DNA of 22,977 nt from contig DATFXF010000393.1 of NCBI GenBank assembly GCA_035258565.1, forward strand, positions 1-22,977. Direction: 5' to 3'. Position 1 is the stretch's first letter, and each line of letters begins with the position of its first letter. The translations under genes were made by a program, and so were the position numbers. Below the pieces are notes generated by a model. That model was not told the DNA's origin. It did not search any database and saw only the letters and a list, made by a program, of their open reading frames with translations. Source of the stretch: DATFXF01 sp035258565 (GTDB taxonomy: Bacteria > Acidobacteriota > Terriglobia > Acidiferrales > UBA7541). This document shows, one piece after another, positions 15,695 through 22,435 of this stretch.

Positions 15695-15723
15695 TTGACT
15701 TCGCGAAGAGGCTCCGCTAGAAG
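15695..15723 (+). promoter_or_regulatory. rpsU: Candidate rpsU promoter
   Basis: TTGACT (15695-15700) and TAGAAG (15718-15723) are 17 bp apart. Transcription would begin near 15730, giving a leader of about 85 bases before the TTG start. A second TTGACA at 15758 has no matching -10. Confidence 0.55.
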
Positions 15724-15815
15724 AGCTCCTCAATAGACGATTTGGGGCGATCCTCCGTTGACAAAATGGTTTGGAGTCGACTGCCACAAGGGATGGGACA
15801 GGAGGTGACGACTGC

Positions 15816-16013
15816 TTGGCGGAAGTAATTATTCAGGAAGGGGAGTCACTGGAAAACGCGCTGCGCCGCTTCAAGCGAAAAGTGCAGCAGGAAGATATCA
15901 TCAAGGAGATCAAGAAGCACAGCTTTTACATGAAACCCGGAGAGAAACGCCGGGCCAAGGAAGCCCTTTCACGGAAGCGGCTGCGCAAAAAGCAACGGCG
16001 TGAGCAAGATTAG
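15816..16013 (+). CDS. rpsU: 30S ribosomal protein S21
   Basis: A 65-aa basic small-subunit protein that sits near the mRNA exit platform and helps initiation. The sequence AEVIIQEGESLENALRRFKR, then DIIKEIKKHSFYMKPGEKRR, is the canonical S21. The start is TTG at 15816. S21 proteins begin exactly here, and the strong GGAGGTGA (15801-15808) stands at the right distance. An upstream in-frame ATG at 15771 would add 15 unrelated residues and place that Shine-Dalgarno inside the gene. The Lys/Arg-rich C-terminus is intact. It is divergent from glgC and followed after 146 bp by a zinc-ribbon gene. Confidence 0.96.
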   Translation: MAEVIIQEGESLENALRRFKRKVQQEDIIKEIKKHSFYMKPGEKRRAKEALSRKRLRKKQRREQD

Positions 16014-16125
16014 ACGACTTAGACCCTTGGGTTTTTCTGAGCAGCTTCGGACCAGTCGGCCAGCGGGATCCGCACCTGTCCTTCGCGTCTCCCAGCACAC
16101 TCTGACTAGGACGAATGGGCTGCCT

Positions 16126-16146
16126 GCCCCGCTCCCAGCGCGGGGC
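16126..16146 (+). promoter_or_regulatory. GC hairpin just upstream of the zinc-ribbon gene
   Basis: GCCCCGC-TCCCAGC-GCGGGGC forms a perfect 7-bp stem with a 7-base loop, ending 13 bases before the ATG at 16160. CGGAG at 16149-16153 is left free as a ribosome binding site. There is no T run, so it is not a classical terminator. Confidence 0.4.
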
Positions 16147-16159
16147 GTCGGAGCAGTCT

Positions 16160-16459
16160 ATGGAATACCACGATAAGGTTCTGAAATGCGCGGAATGTGG
16201 CGCAGAGTTTGTCTTCACTGCTGGCGAGCAGATGTTTTTCGCCGACAAGGGCTTCAAGAACGAGCCCAAGCGGTGCAAGGCCTGCAAAGCGAAGCGCACT
16301 CAGAACTCGGGCTCCGGGAACTACCAGCGCACCGAAACGAAAACGACCTGCTCGCAATGCGGGAAGGAAACGACGGTTCCCTTCAAGCCCACGCAGGGCC
16401 GGCCCGTGTACTGCCGCGAATGCTTCCAGCAGCGGCGGTCTTTGGGTACTCCGGCCTAG
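16160..16459 (+). CDS. Double zinc-ribbon protein
   Basis: A 99-aa small protein with two zinc-binding halves. The first reads YHDKVLKCAECGAEFVFTAG, then EQMFFADKGFKNEPKRCKAC, with CxxC pairs at 10/13 and 39/42; this is the 'probable zinc-ribbon' family. The second has CSQCGKETTVPFKPTQGRP and CREC, with pairs at 64/67 and 85/88, matching the CxxC-x17-CxxC type. All eight Cys are present, so both zinc sites should form. The linker (about 45-62) is Ser/Thr/Gly-rich. The biochemical function of this family is unknown; nucleic-acid or protein binding is a guess. I chose ATG 16160 because homologous sequence starts there; an ATG at 16115 adds unrelated residues. Confidence 0.88.
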   Translation: MEYHDKVLKCAECGAEFVFTAGEQMFFADKGFKNEPKRCKACKAKRTQNSGSGNYQRTETKTTCSQCGKETTVPFKPTQGRPVYCRECFQQRRSLGTPA

Positions 16460-16580
16460 TCGTCCCGAAGTAGCGGGATCGGTCGAGTCCAGCTTACGTT
16501 GGCCCGCCCGGGCGCGCGTCGGGGGCCAAGGGCGACTCACTCCGGTCGCCCTCAGCCCGCGATCCGCACCCTTCCCCCGG

Positions 16581-16620
16581 CCCTTCCTCGCTGGCGAACC
16601 GGCGAGGAAGGGTCACTTTT
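16581..16620 (+). terminator. Rho-independent terminator candidate
   Basis: A 14-bp stem (16581-16594 with 16599-16612, one T-G pair) closes a CGAA loop and is followed by TCACTTTT. It lies 121 bp after the zinc-ribbon stop and 30 bp before the methyltransferase start. It probably ends the rpsU/zinc-ribbon transcript, or acts as an attenuator for the next gene. The T run is short and set off by four bases. Confidence 0.7.
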
Positions 16621-16649
16621 CGTCAAGCCATTCTCTTGGGAGGCAATCG

Positions 16650-17672
16650 ATGGCTGAGCAAGCCCCTGGGCAACAACCTTCGCCAGAGCATATCCTGGAA
16701 GCCCTGAACGCCTATCAGCAGACGGCATCCCTGAAAGCGGCCCTGGAGCTGGACCTGTTCACCGCCGTCGGCGAAGGCAACCAGACAGCACCCGCCATCG
16801 CCAAGCGCTGCGCGGCGTCGGAGCGAGGCACGCGGATCCTGTCGGACTATCTGGTGGTCATCGGCTTTCTGACCAAAGAGGGCCAGCGGTACGGCCTGAC
16901 TGCCGATTCGGCGATGTTTCTCGATCGCCGCTCGCCAACCTGTCTGGCCGGTGCCGTCGCTTTTCTCAACTCTCCCCATCTGACGGATGGGTTCAAGGAT
17001 CTAGCCTCCGCAGTGCGGAAAGGCGGTACGGTCGTCGGCAAAGCGGGCACGCTTGAGCCCGAGCACCCGGTGTGGGTCGAGTTCGCGCGCGCCATGGCCG
17101 GATTCATGGCCTTGCCTGCGGAATTGATTGCGCGACTCGTGGGTGCCGTCGAGGGAAGGAAGTCGAAAGTGCTCGACATCGCTGCCGGCCACGGCCTGTT
17201 CGGCATCACCATCGCCAAGCACAACCCCCATGCAGAGATCGTGGCCGTGGACTGGCCCGGCGTTCTCGCGGTGGCGCAGGAAAATGCTCGGGCCGCGGGC
17301 GTTGAGGCACGGTACCGCACCTTCCCCGGCAGCGCTTTCGAGGTGGACTTCGGCAACGACTACGACCTGGTCCTCCTGACCAATTTCCTACATCACTTTG
17401 ACGTGCCGACGTGCGAGAAATTCCTGCGCAAGGTCCATCGGGCGCTCGCACCCGGAGGCCGGGCGGTAACCTTCGAATTCATCCCCAATGAGGACCGCGT
17501 TTCGCCTCCCGTGGCCGCCAAGTTCAGCCTGATCATGCTGAGCACCACGCCGAGCGGCGACGCCTACACCTTTTCCGAATACGAGAGAATATTTCGCAAC
17601 GCAGGCTTCCAATCGAACGAGCTACATCCGCTCCCGCCCACGCCGGGCCAGGTGGTCGTCTCATACCGGTAG
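16650..17672 (+). CDS. SAM-dependent methyltransferase, O-methyltransferase type
   Basis: A 340-aa protein with the two-domain layout of the small-molecule O-methyltransferases. The N-terminal winged-helix dimerisation domain covers about 14-100 (LNAYQQTASLKAALELDLFT, then AIAKRCAASERGTRILSDYL). The C-terminal Rossmann domain has motif I VLDIAAGHGLFGITIAK (174-190), acidic Asp201 after the second strand (IVAVDWPG), DLVLLTNFLHHFD (239-251) and LAPGGRAVTFEF. Substrate unknown; relatives act on phenolic or polyketide compounds. The start at ATG 16650 has GGGAGG seven bases upstream. Frame continues upstream into the zinc-ribbon gene, which I do not count. It follows a terminator-like hairpin. 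Confidence 0.9.
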   Translation: MAEQAPGQQPSPEHILEALNAYQQTASLKAALELDLFTAVGEGNQTAPAIAKRCAASERGTRILSDYLVVIGFLTKEGQRYGLTADSAMFLDRRSPTCLAGAVAFLNSPHLTDGFKDLASAVRKGGTVVGKAGTLEPEHPVWVEFARAMAGFMALPAELIARLVGAVEGRKSKVLDIAAGHGLFGITIAKHNPHAEIVAVDWPGVLAVAQENARAAGVEARYRTFPGSAFEVDFGNDYDLVLLTNFLHHFDVPTCEKFLRKVHRALAPGGRAVTFEFIPNEDRVSPPVAAKFSLIMLSTTPSGDAYTFSEYERIFRNAGFQSNELHPLPPTPGQVVVSYR

Positions 17673-17759
17673 GTCCACCGCCGCTTGCCGGACTGGTCCG
17701 AGCGCGGGGTACACGCGGCCTCGTCACCTGATACGATGCGGGAGCCAGGGAGGTCGAAC

Positions 17760-18239
17760 ATGAGCGAAGATAAGGCTCTCCGTGAGCACCTGCTGTATCT
17801 TCTCCGCGGCGGTGGCGCCCATATGAGTTTCGAGCAGGCCTTCACCGGGCTGCCGGCGAAGCTGCGCGGGGCCAGGCCGCGCGGGCTGCCGTTCACGGCT
17901 TGGCGGCTGCTCGAGCACATGCGCATCGCCCAATCGGACATCCTCGAGTTCAGCCGGGACTCCAAGCACGTCTCGCCGGAATTTCCTGAGGACTACTGGC
18001 CCGCAGGCGATGCCCCGCCGAACGCTTCGGCGTGGGAGCACAGCATCGATTCCTTTCGGGCGGATCGCAAGGCCATGGAGAAGCTGGTGGCCGATCCTAA
18101 GACCGATCTCAGCGCGCGCATTCCGCATGGCACGGGCCAGACGATCCTCCGCGAAGCTCTGCTGGTAGCCGACCACAATGCCTACCACCTAGGTCAAGTG
18201 GTGGTGCTCCGCCGCCTGCTCGGAGCGTGGAAGGAATGA
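17760..18239 (+). CDS. DinB-like family protein
   Basis: A 159-aa four-helix-bundle protein of the DinB/YfiT type, a metal-binding fold shared by thiol S-transferases and uncharacterised damage-inducible proteins. The three metal His are visible: His53 (AWRLLEHMRIAQ) and the HxxxH pair His139/His143 (DHNAYHLGQVVVLRR). Length is typical. GGGAGGTCGAAC precedes the ATG. Precise activity cannot be told; with no bacillithiol or mycothiol genes in view I leave it open. It lies 87 bp after the methyltransferase and converges with puuD, 24 bp between stops. Confidence 0.88.
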   Translation: MSEDKALREHLLYLLRGGGAHMSFEQAFTGLPAKLRGARPRGLPFTAWRLLEHMRIAQSDILEFSRDSKHVSPEFPEDYWPAGDAPPNASAWEHSIDSFRADRKAMEKLVADPKTDLSARIPHGTGQTILREALLVADHNAYHLGQVVVLRRLLGAWKE

Positions 18240-18263
18240 AGCAGGAAATCAGCGCTGCCCATC

Positions 18264-19073
18264 CTATGCGCGACGGATCAATTTGGCAGCGCCCCAGCCC
18301 ACCAGAACGAGTGCGGCCAGGATCTCCCAGTTGTAGCGGTTACCGTAAGTGGCAGCGGGGAAGTGGTTGCTCAGCATGAGGAAGACCACCGGCACAACCA
18401 GAAAGGTGTTGTGCTTCGAGCGCAGCTTCGCTCGCGCGGCGAGAGCCGGGTCGGGCGGCTTTCCTTCCTTGAGCGCGGCGATCATGTGGCGCTGCGCGGG
18501 TAGGATGCGCATCCACACATTCGCCGCCATGATGGTGCCGAGGATGGCGCCGATGTGGATGTAGGCGGCGCGGCCGCTCAGCACGTGCGTGAGCCCGTAA
18601 GTGATCAAGACAATCAGCAGGAATGAGACACTCGCGAAGAGACCTTCAGACTTGCCGACCGCGGACTGGGATAGCAGGTCATAAACGACCCAGGAAGCGA
18701 GCAGGATGCCCACGCCCACTGCCACCGCCCGGCCGACACTGATGTTCCGCACACTATCGTCCACCATCACCCCGCCCGTGTAGTACACGATGATGAGCAA
18801 GGCGATGCCGCTGAGCCAGGTGATCATGGCCTCCCAGCGGAACCACTGCAGTTTCTGTGGGAGCAGCTCCGGCACCTTCTGCTTGCGAATCACGTAGAAG
18901 CCGCCGCTGTGCACCATCCAGACCGGCGCCGCCTGTTTTGCCGCCTCCTCTCCGGCGCTCAGCTGACCATCGAGCCAGGTGAAGAAATAGGTCTGGCCGA
19001 TCCACAGGATTCCGGCGAAGACGTGCGTCCAGCGCACTGCCAGATTCAGCCATTCCCTGAGGTTGAAGTCCAT
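18264..19073 (-). CDS. puuD: Membrane urate oxidase (urate hydroxylase), no cytochrome c domain
   Basis: Oxidises urate to 5-hydroxyisourate at the inner membrane, replacing soluble uricase. The 269-aa protein has about seven or eight hydrophobic helices. It opens with LREWLNLAVRWTHVFAGILW and IGQTYFFTWLD, the typical PuuD start, followed by WMVHSGGFYVIRKQ. Further segments are HIGAILGTIMAANVWMRILP, AQRHMIAALKEG and KHNTFLVVPVVFLMLSNHFP. Characterised PuuD proteins carry a C-terminal cytochrome c domain; here the protein ends right after the last helix (AAKLIRRA) with no CxxCH. The electron acceptor must therefore be a separate protein. It is the last gene of the purine operon, 8 bp after uraH. 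Confidence 0.9.
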   Translation of the reverse strand: MDFNLREWLNLAVRWTHVFAGILWIGQTYFFTWLDGQLSAGEEAAKQAAPVWMVHSGGFYVIRKQKVPELLPQKLQWFRWEAMITWLSGIALLIIVYYTGGVMVDDSVRNISVGRAVAVGVGILLASWVVYDLLSQSAVGKSEGLFASVSFLLIVLITYGLTHVLSGRAAYIHIGAILGTIMAANVWMRILPAQRHMIAALKEGKPPDPALAARAKLRSKHNTFLVVPVVFLMLSNHFPAATYGNRYNWEILAALVLVGWGAAKLIRRA

Positions 19074-19081
19074 TGCCCCGG

Positions 19082-19426
19082 TCAGCTCCCGCGGTAGGTC
19101 GTGTAGCCGTAAGGGCTCAGCAGGAGCGGAACGTGATAGTGCTCAGCGGCGTCGCGTACTCGAAAGACCAAGGACACTTCTGGGAAGAAGGCCTCGAGGC
19201 CATGACCGCGGAAGTACTGAGCGGCGTCGAACGTCAGCCGGTAGGTGCCCGGTTCGAGCCGCTCGCCGCTCGGAAGGAAATTCTTCACCCGGCCGTCGCT
19301 GTCGGTGTGCCCTGTGGCGAGGACTTTCCAGCCTTGCGTTGCGGAGTGGACTTCGAGCCGCACCGGCACGCCGGCAGCGGGCTGGCCCCTGGCCGTATCG
19401 AGTATGTGTGTAGTGATCGCGCCCAT
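19082..19426 (-). CDS. uraH: 5-Hydroxyisourate hydrolase (transthyretin-like)
   Basis: Opens 5-hydroxyisourate to OHCU, the second step after urate. The 114-aa product starts MGAITTHILDTARGQPAAGV with the N-terminal active-site His7. It has the transthyretin-like beta core (GTYRLTFDAAQYF, FFPEVSLVFRV) and ends HYHVPLLLSPYGYTTYRGS, whose YRGS tail is the family's catalytic signature. I chose ATG 19426, four bases after the uraD stop; a longer frame upstream lies inside uraD. The protein has no signal peptide, so it is cytosolic. It is upstream of puuD by 8 bp. Confidence 0.96.
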   Translation of the reverse strand: MGAITTHILDTARGQPAAGVPVRLEVHSATQGWKVLATGHTDSDGRVKNFLPSGERLEPGTYRLTFDAAQYFRGHGLEAFFPEVSLVFRVRDAAEHYHVPLLLSPYGYTTYRGS

Positions 19427-19430
19427 CGTT

Positions 19431-19949
19431 TCATGCGCCGCGCAGGAGCTTCTCAAGCCGCAGGCGGGTGATTTTGCGCTGTTCCTCTGCCGCGATGCGG
19501 AGCTCGGTGGCCGAGTCATTCTGGAGGCGCTTCTCGAGAAGTGCAAGCATCTCTTCGCTCGTTTTTCCAGTGGCACAGATGATGAAGAGGTAGCCGAAGC
19601 GGGCCTCGTAAGCCCGATTGGCTTCGGCCAGAACCCTCAAGACGTCTCCGGGCGCGCCCCTCGTGGCCGCCTGTTCCTGCTCAGACCAGCGGCGCGCCTG
19701 CGCGGAAGGGTGCGGCGCGGCTGTTCTTTCGCCGATTCTCGGGTGCTGGTGGAAGGCCTCCAGCCAGTCTGCCGGGCCGAGATCCCACCAGATGCAGTCG
19801 GCGATCTCGAGGAGCTCGTCGATCCCTCGAAATGGCCGGCTTTGCGCCATCCGGCGCGCCCAGTTCGTAGAGCCGCAGCAAGCGAGAAGGTCCTGCTCCA
19901 GCTCCTCGAGCGGAAGGTCGTTCAGGCGCGCAATCCTGGCGCTCGACAT
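19431..19949 (-). CDS. uraD: OHCU decarboxylase
   Basis: Decarboxylates 2-oxo-4-hydroxy-4-carboxy-5-ureidoimidazoline to S-allantoin. The 172-aa length is normal. The active-site motif FHQHPRIGE has the catalytic His at 69. FGYLFIICATGKTSEEMLAL, with the conserved Phe/Ile/Cys/Thr, is the other family hallmark. The helical C-terminus (LEKRLQNDSATELRIAAEEQ) is typical. It lies two bases after the allantoicase stop and four before uraH, so translation is probably coupled along the operon. Confidence 0.95.
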   Translation of the reverse strand: MSSARIARLNDLPLEELEQDLLACCGSTNWARRMAQSRPFRGIDELLEIADCIWWDLGPADWLEAFHQHPRIGERTAAPHPSAQARRWSEQEQAATRGAPGDVLRVLAEANRAYEARFGYLFIICATGKTSEEMLALLEKRLQNDSATELRIAAEEQRKITRLRLEKLLRGA

Positions 19950-19951
19950 CC

Positions 19952-20941
19952 TCAGCGGCTCACGGTGCCGAAAATGCGCAGGCGGGCAACGCCCCCGTCA
20001 GGGAAAATGTTGAAGCGGACATGCGTTGTCCGGCCGGCACCTTTGAGTTCTTTCTCAAAAAAGTGGCGCCGGTCGGCCTCCAGCTTCGTGCAGGGCAAGA
20101 CTTCCGTCCAGGGTGAAGACCGAAGCGCAGCTTCGTCGAGCTCCGCTCCTAGCGCTGCGCAGGCTTCGAGAGAACAGCTCTCGGGAAAATTCCCTTTGAA
20201 GTGGGAGGTATCCACCTCCACGCGGCGAATTGTGCCGGGCGCCCCCAGCTTGATGACCGCCCAGTCGTGGCCGGGACCGCGCCGGCGACGAGTTTCCCAG
20301 CCATCGCTCATGCTTGCTGCGCGGCCGGGCATGATGAGGTTGTGCCGCGAGCCGAAGAACATATCGCTCGAGGCCAGGACGAGCCCGCCGCTCTCCACCG
20401 CCGCGAGGTCAACCTCTGTGCCCAGTTTGGCCCAGTCGGGGACAACCTCGCCGAACACGCGCAGCCGCGCCACGCCACCATCAGGAAAAATGTTGAAGCG
20501 GAGGTGCGTGAGGCGGCTCGGAGTTTGGATGTTAAACCGATTCTCAAAGTCACCGCGCAAGCGGGTGAGGGGTAGGATCTCGATCCATTGCGCCGCCGAG
20601 CTCGTCAGCCAGGCCACTTCGGGGTTGCCATCGGGCGCGCACCCTTCGAGTGAACAATGTTCGGGATAGTTCCCTTTGAAGTGGCTGGTATCCACGACCA
20701 TGCCGCGAATGATTCCCGGCAGGCCAAGCCGAACGATGCACCAGTCGAAGCCGGGCGTGCGTCGACGGCGCGTCTCCCAGCCGTCCATCCATTTTCCGAC
20801 GTCGGTGTACTTGTCCTCGAGGAAGATGGGCTTGCTGGCTTTGAGCAAATTCTCTTTGGGGGCGAAGAACTCGTCGTTGGCGGCGAGCACGGCGCCGCCC
20901 AAGCGCTCTGCGGCGAGATCGATCAGTTCGGTAAAGTCCAT
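19952..20941 (-). CDS. alc: Allantoicase
   Basis: Hydrolyses allantoate to ureidoglycolate and urea. The product of about 329 aa has the family's two tandem jelly-roll repeats. DGWETRRRRTPGFDWCIVRL with DTSHFKGNYPEHCSLEGC in the first half matches DGWETRRRRGPGHDWAVIKL with DTSHFKGNFPESCSLEAC in the second. Each repeat ends with RFNIFPDGGVARLR. The ATG at 20941 is the likely start; a TTG one codon earlier is also in frame. The ATG overlaps a TGA in TGATG, and that TGA ends the C-terminal remnant of an allantoinase-like gene. The substrate of this enzyme would normally come from that missing step. Confidence 0.96.
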   Translation of the reverse strand: MDFTELIDLAAERLGGAVLAANDEFFAPKENLLKASKPIFLEDKYTDVGKWMDGWETRRRRTPGFDWCIVRLGLPGIIRGMVVDTSHFKGNYPEHCSLEGCAPDGNPEVAWLTSSAAQWIEILPLTRLRGDFENRFNIQTPSRLTHLRFNIFPDGGVARLRVFGEVVPDWAKLGTEVDLAAVESGGLVLASSDMFFGSRHNLIMPGRAASMSDGWETRRRRGPGHDWAVIKLGAPGTIRRVEVDTSHFKGNFPESCSLEACAALGAELDEAALRSSPWTEVLPCTKLEADRRHFFEKELKGAGRTTHVRFNIFPDGGVARLRIFGTVSR

Positions 20942-21050
20942 CAATAGTGGCCTCGCATGAGCAATTTCCCCCGGGGCTTTGCTAGGAACCGGGGCCGATG
21001 GCGTCCGGTGTCACCACGCGATCGCTCGGGATAATGAGGTCAGCGCACAT
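20941..21050 (-). pseudogene. Allantoinase remnant (N- and C-terminal stubs only)
   Basis: Six bases after the FAD-subunit stop, ATG 21050 opens a frame reading MCADLIIPSDRVVTPDAIGP, then GS and a stop at 20982-20984. This looks like the N-terminus of an allantoinase or related cyclic amidohydrolase (pattern DLIIxxxRVVTPDGI). In another frame the next bases read FLAKPRGKLLMRGHY and stop at TGA 20943-20941, overlapping the alc ATG. That resembles an allantoinase C-terminus (PxGxxLxR). The two stubs are in different frames (110 bp in total). About 1.2-1.3 kb of catalytic body is absent, judged from normal family length. Position between xanthine dehydrogenase and allantoicase is where this gene belongs. 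Confidence 0.7.
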
Positions 21051-21056
21051 GGGGAT

Positions 21057-21947
21057 CTAGCTGCTCAGAGAGTGGGTTCCGCCGCCGCTCTCGCATTCGA
21101 GAAAGAACTCCTCGAGCAGATTTTGAGAGACGCGCAGCCGGTAGCGCGCCGTGGAGCGAAAATCATCAATCGGAGCGATTTCCTCGGCCAGCGCATCTTT
21201 GGCCGAGTCTAGAGCAGCCCAGTTGGGCTCTTGACCCCGGAGGACTGCTTCCGTTTTCGTGCAGCGAAGTACGGTCGGGGCCACGCTTCCCAGGGCAATG
21301 CGGATATCGCGGATTTCGCCTTGGGCGAGCGCGGCGCCGCCCGCGAAGCAGACCTTGGAGATGGCTTGCGCTTTGCGCGTGCCCACCTTCCGATAATACT
21401 GCTGCCAACGCTCCTTCCGCCGCGGCAAGCGGATGCGTCGGATCAGTTCCTCGGGCCGCAAGAGCATCTGTTTATATCCGGTGTGAAAGCCGTGGTAGGC
21501 CACCCAGCGCGGGCCGCGCGCGGAGACGAGTTCCAACTCGGCGTCGTACACCAGCAGCGCCGGAGGCGAATCTGCCGCCGGCGACGCGTTCACGATATTT
21601 CCCGCCAGCGTGCCGCGATTCTGCGTGGCGACGCCCCCTGTCTCCCGAGCGGCGCAGCAGAGCAGCGGGAACTCCTGCTGCAGCACGGGATGCGCCTGCA
21701 CCTCGGTGTAGGTGGTCAGGGCGCCCACAGTAACGGCTTGGGGAATGACTTCAATGCCTCTGAGCTCGGCTAGTTTCCAGATGCTCAGGAATTTTCGGTG
21801 CGGCAATTTGCCGGCTTCGAGCAGTACCATCACATCGGTCCCGCCAGCGAGCGGTTTCCAGACCCCTGGCTCGCACTCCAGAATCGCGAGCGTTTCCTCC
21901 AGGTCCCGCGGGACGCGCAAATCGTATGCGGGGAGGTAGGCCCTCAC
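21057..21947 (-). CDS. Xanthine dehydrogenase, FAD-binding subunit
   Basis: The FAD subunit of a three-subunit molybdenum hydroxylase, passing electrons from the 2Fe-2S subunit to FAD and then NAD or another acceptor. I chose GTG 21947, which overlaps the upstream stop by four bases (GTGA) and has GGGAGG upstream. It gives 296 aa starting VRAYLPAYDLRVPRDLEETL. The FAD motif KPLAGGTDVMVLLEAGKLP lies at 31-49. The second FAD loop is TQNRGTLAGNIVNASPAADS. Residues of the C-terminal domain (YYRKVGTRKAQAISKVCFAG) are also typical. Gene context with purine genes supports xanthine dehydrogenase over other members of the family. Confidence 0.93.
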   Translation of the reverse strand: MRAYLPAYDLRVPRDLEETLAILECEPGVWKPLAGGTDVMVLLEAGKLPHRKFLSIWKLAELRGIEVIPQAVTVGALTTYTEVQAHPVLQQEFPLLCCAARETGGVATQNRGTLAGNIVNASPAADSPPALLVYDAELELVSARGPRWVAYHGFHTGYKQMLLRPEELIRRIRLPRRKERWQQYYRKVGTRKAQAISKVCFAGGAALAQGEIRDIRIALGSVAPTVLRCTKTEAVLRGQEPNWAALDSAKDALAEEIAPIDDFRSTARYRLRVSQNLLEEFFLECESGGGTHSLSS

Positions 21948-22435
21948 CTCCGGCCTCCCGTGGTCTGGCAGGCCCTCACGATGGCCTCGAAGATCTTCAT
22001 GTAGCCCGTGCAGCGGCAGAGATTGCCGGCCAGCCCGGCGCGGATCTGCTCGTCGGTGGGCTGCGGCACGCGCTTGAGTAGGTCGAGCGCCGCCATCACC
22101 ATGCCCGGCGTGCAGATGCCACACTGCGCCCCGCCGCATTGGAGGAAGGCTTCCTGCACGGCGTCGAGCTGTCTGCCATCGGCGATGCCTTCAATCGTCC
22201 GGATCTCGCTGCCTTGGACTTGAAGGGCCGGCACAAGACAACTGTTCGCTATCTCGCCGTCAATCGAAACTGTGCAGGCGCCGCATTCCCCCTCGCCACA
22301 ACCTTCCTTGGTGCCGGTGAGATGCAACCCCTCGCGCAGCACGTCGATCAGCCGCGCCATCGGGTAGGCCTGGAAGCGATGTTTCTTCCCGTTCACCGTG
22401 CAGGTGATGGCGACTTTCTCTACTCGATCAGGCAC
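21944..22435 (-). CDS. Xanthine dehydrogenase, 2Fe-2S subunit
   Basis: The small iron-sulfur subunit, 163 aa, carrying two 2Fe-2S clusters. The N-terminal plant-ferredoxin domain has CGEGECGAC, with Cys46, Cys51, Cys54 and Cys66. The C-terminal helical domain has QCGICTPG (Cys105, Cys108) and NLCRCTGY (Cys140, Cys142). All eight ligands are present. I chose GTG 22435 because the family starts about there (VEKVAITCTVNGKKHRF) and GAGGAG precedes it. It overlaps the stop of the molybdenum subunit by eight bases. Longer in-frame starts lie inside that gene. Four bases overlap with the FAD subunit follow. Confidence 0.95.
   Translation of the reverse strand: MPDRVEKVAITCTVNGKKHRFQAYPMARLIDVLREGLHLTGTKEGCGEGECGACTVSIDGEIANSCLVPALQVQGSEIRTIEGIADGRQLDAVQEAFLQCGGAQCGICTPGMVMAALDLLKRVPQPTDEQIRAGLAGNLCRCTGYMKIFEAIVRACQTTGGRR

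Larger units (their letters stand above)
15407..15815. other. Non-coding interval between glgC and rpsU with several inverted repeats
   Basis: No credible gene lies in these 409 bp. From left to right I see the glgC promoter candidate, then a 12-bp complementary pair (15454-15465 with 15520-15531, one G-T). The pair encloses an AGAGCC/GGCTCT hairpin (15481-15486 with 15494-15499). An 8-bp hairpin GCCGGTCG-ATTTTC-CGACCGGC follows (15543-15564), then the palindrome CCAAAAG-C-CTTTTGG (15593-15607) and the inverted repeat AACCGG/CCGGTT (15651-15669). Last comes the rpsU promoter candidate. The G-T pair in the long helix is allowed in rightward RNA but becomes A-C in leftward RNA. Whether this is an RNA, operators or both is unknown. 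Confidence 0.6.

Noticed and set aside
15758..15763. TTGACA as a second rpsU -35
   Set aside because: No -10-like hexamer lies 16-18 bp downstream; the pair at 15695/15718 is better.
16024..16037. ACCC-TT-GGGT followed by a T run as an rpsU terminator
   Set aside because: The loop of two bases cannot form and opening it leaves only three pairs; too weak to call.
16197..16649. A 151-residue N-terminal extension of the O-methyltransferase
   Set aside because: It overlaps the zinc-ribbon gene out of frame and crosses the terminator-like hairpin; ATG 16650 has a good ribosome binding site.
19952..20941. The two near-identical halves of alc as a recent tandem duplication
   Set aside because: The two-repeat layout is the normal architecture of allantoicases, so it is ancient rather than a local event.
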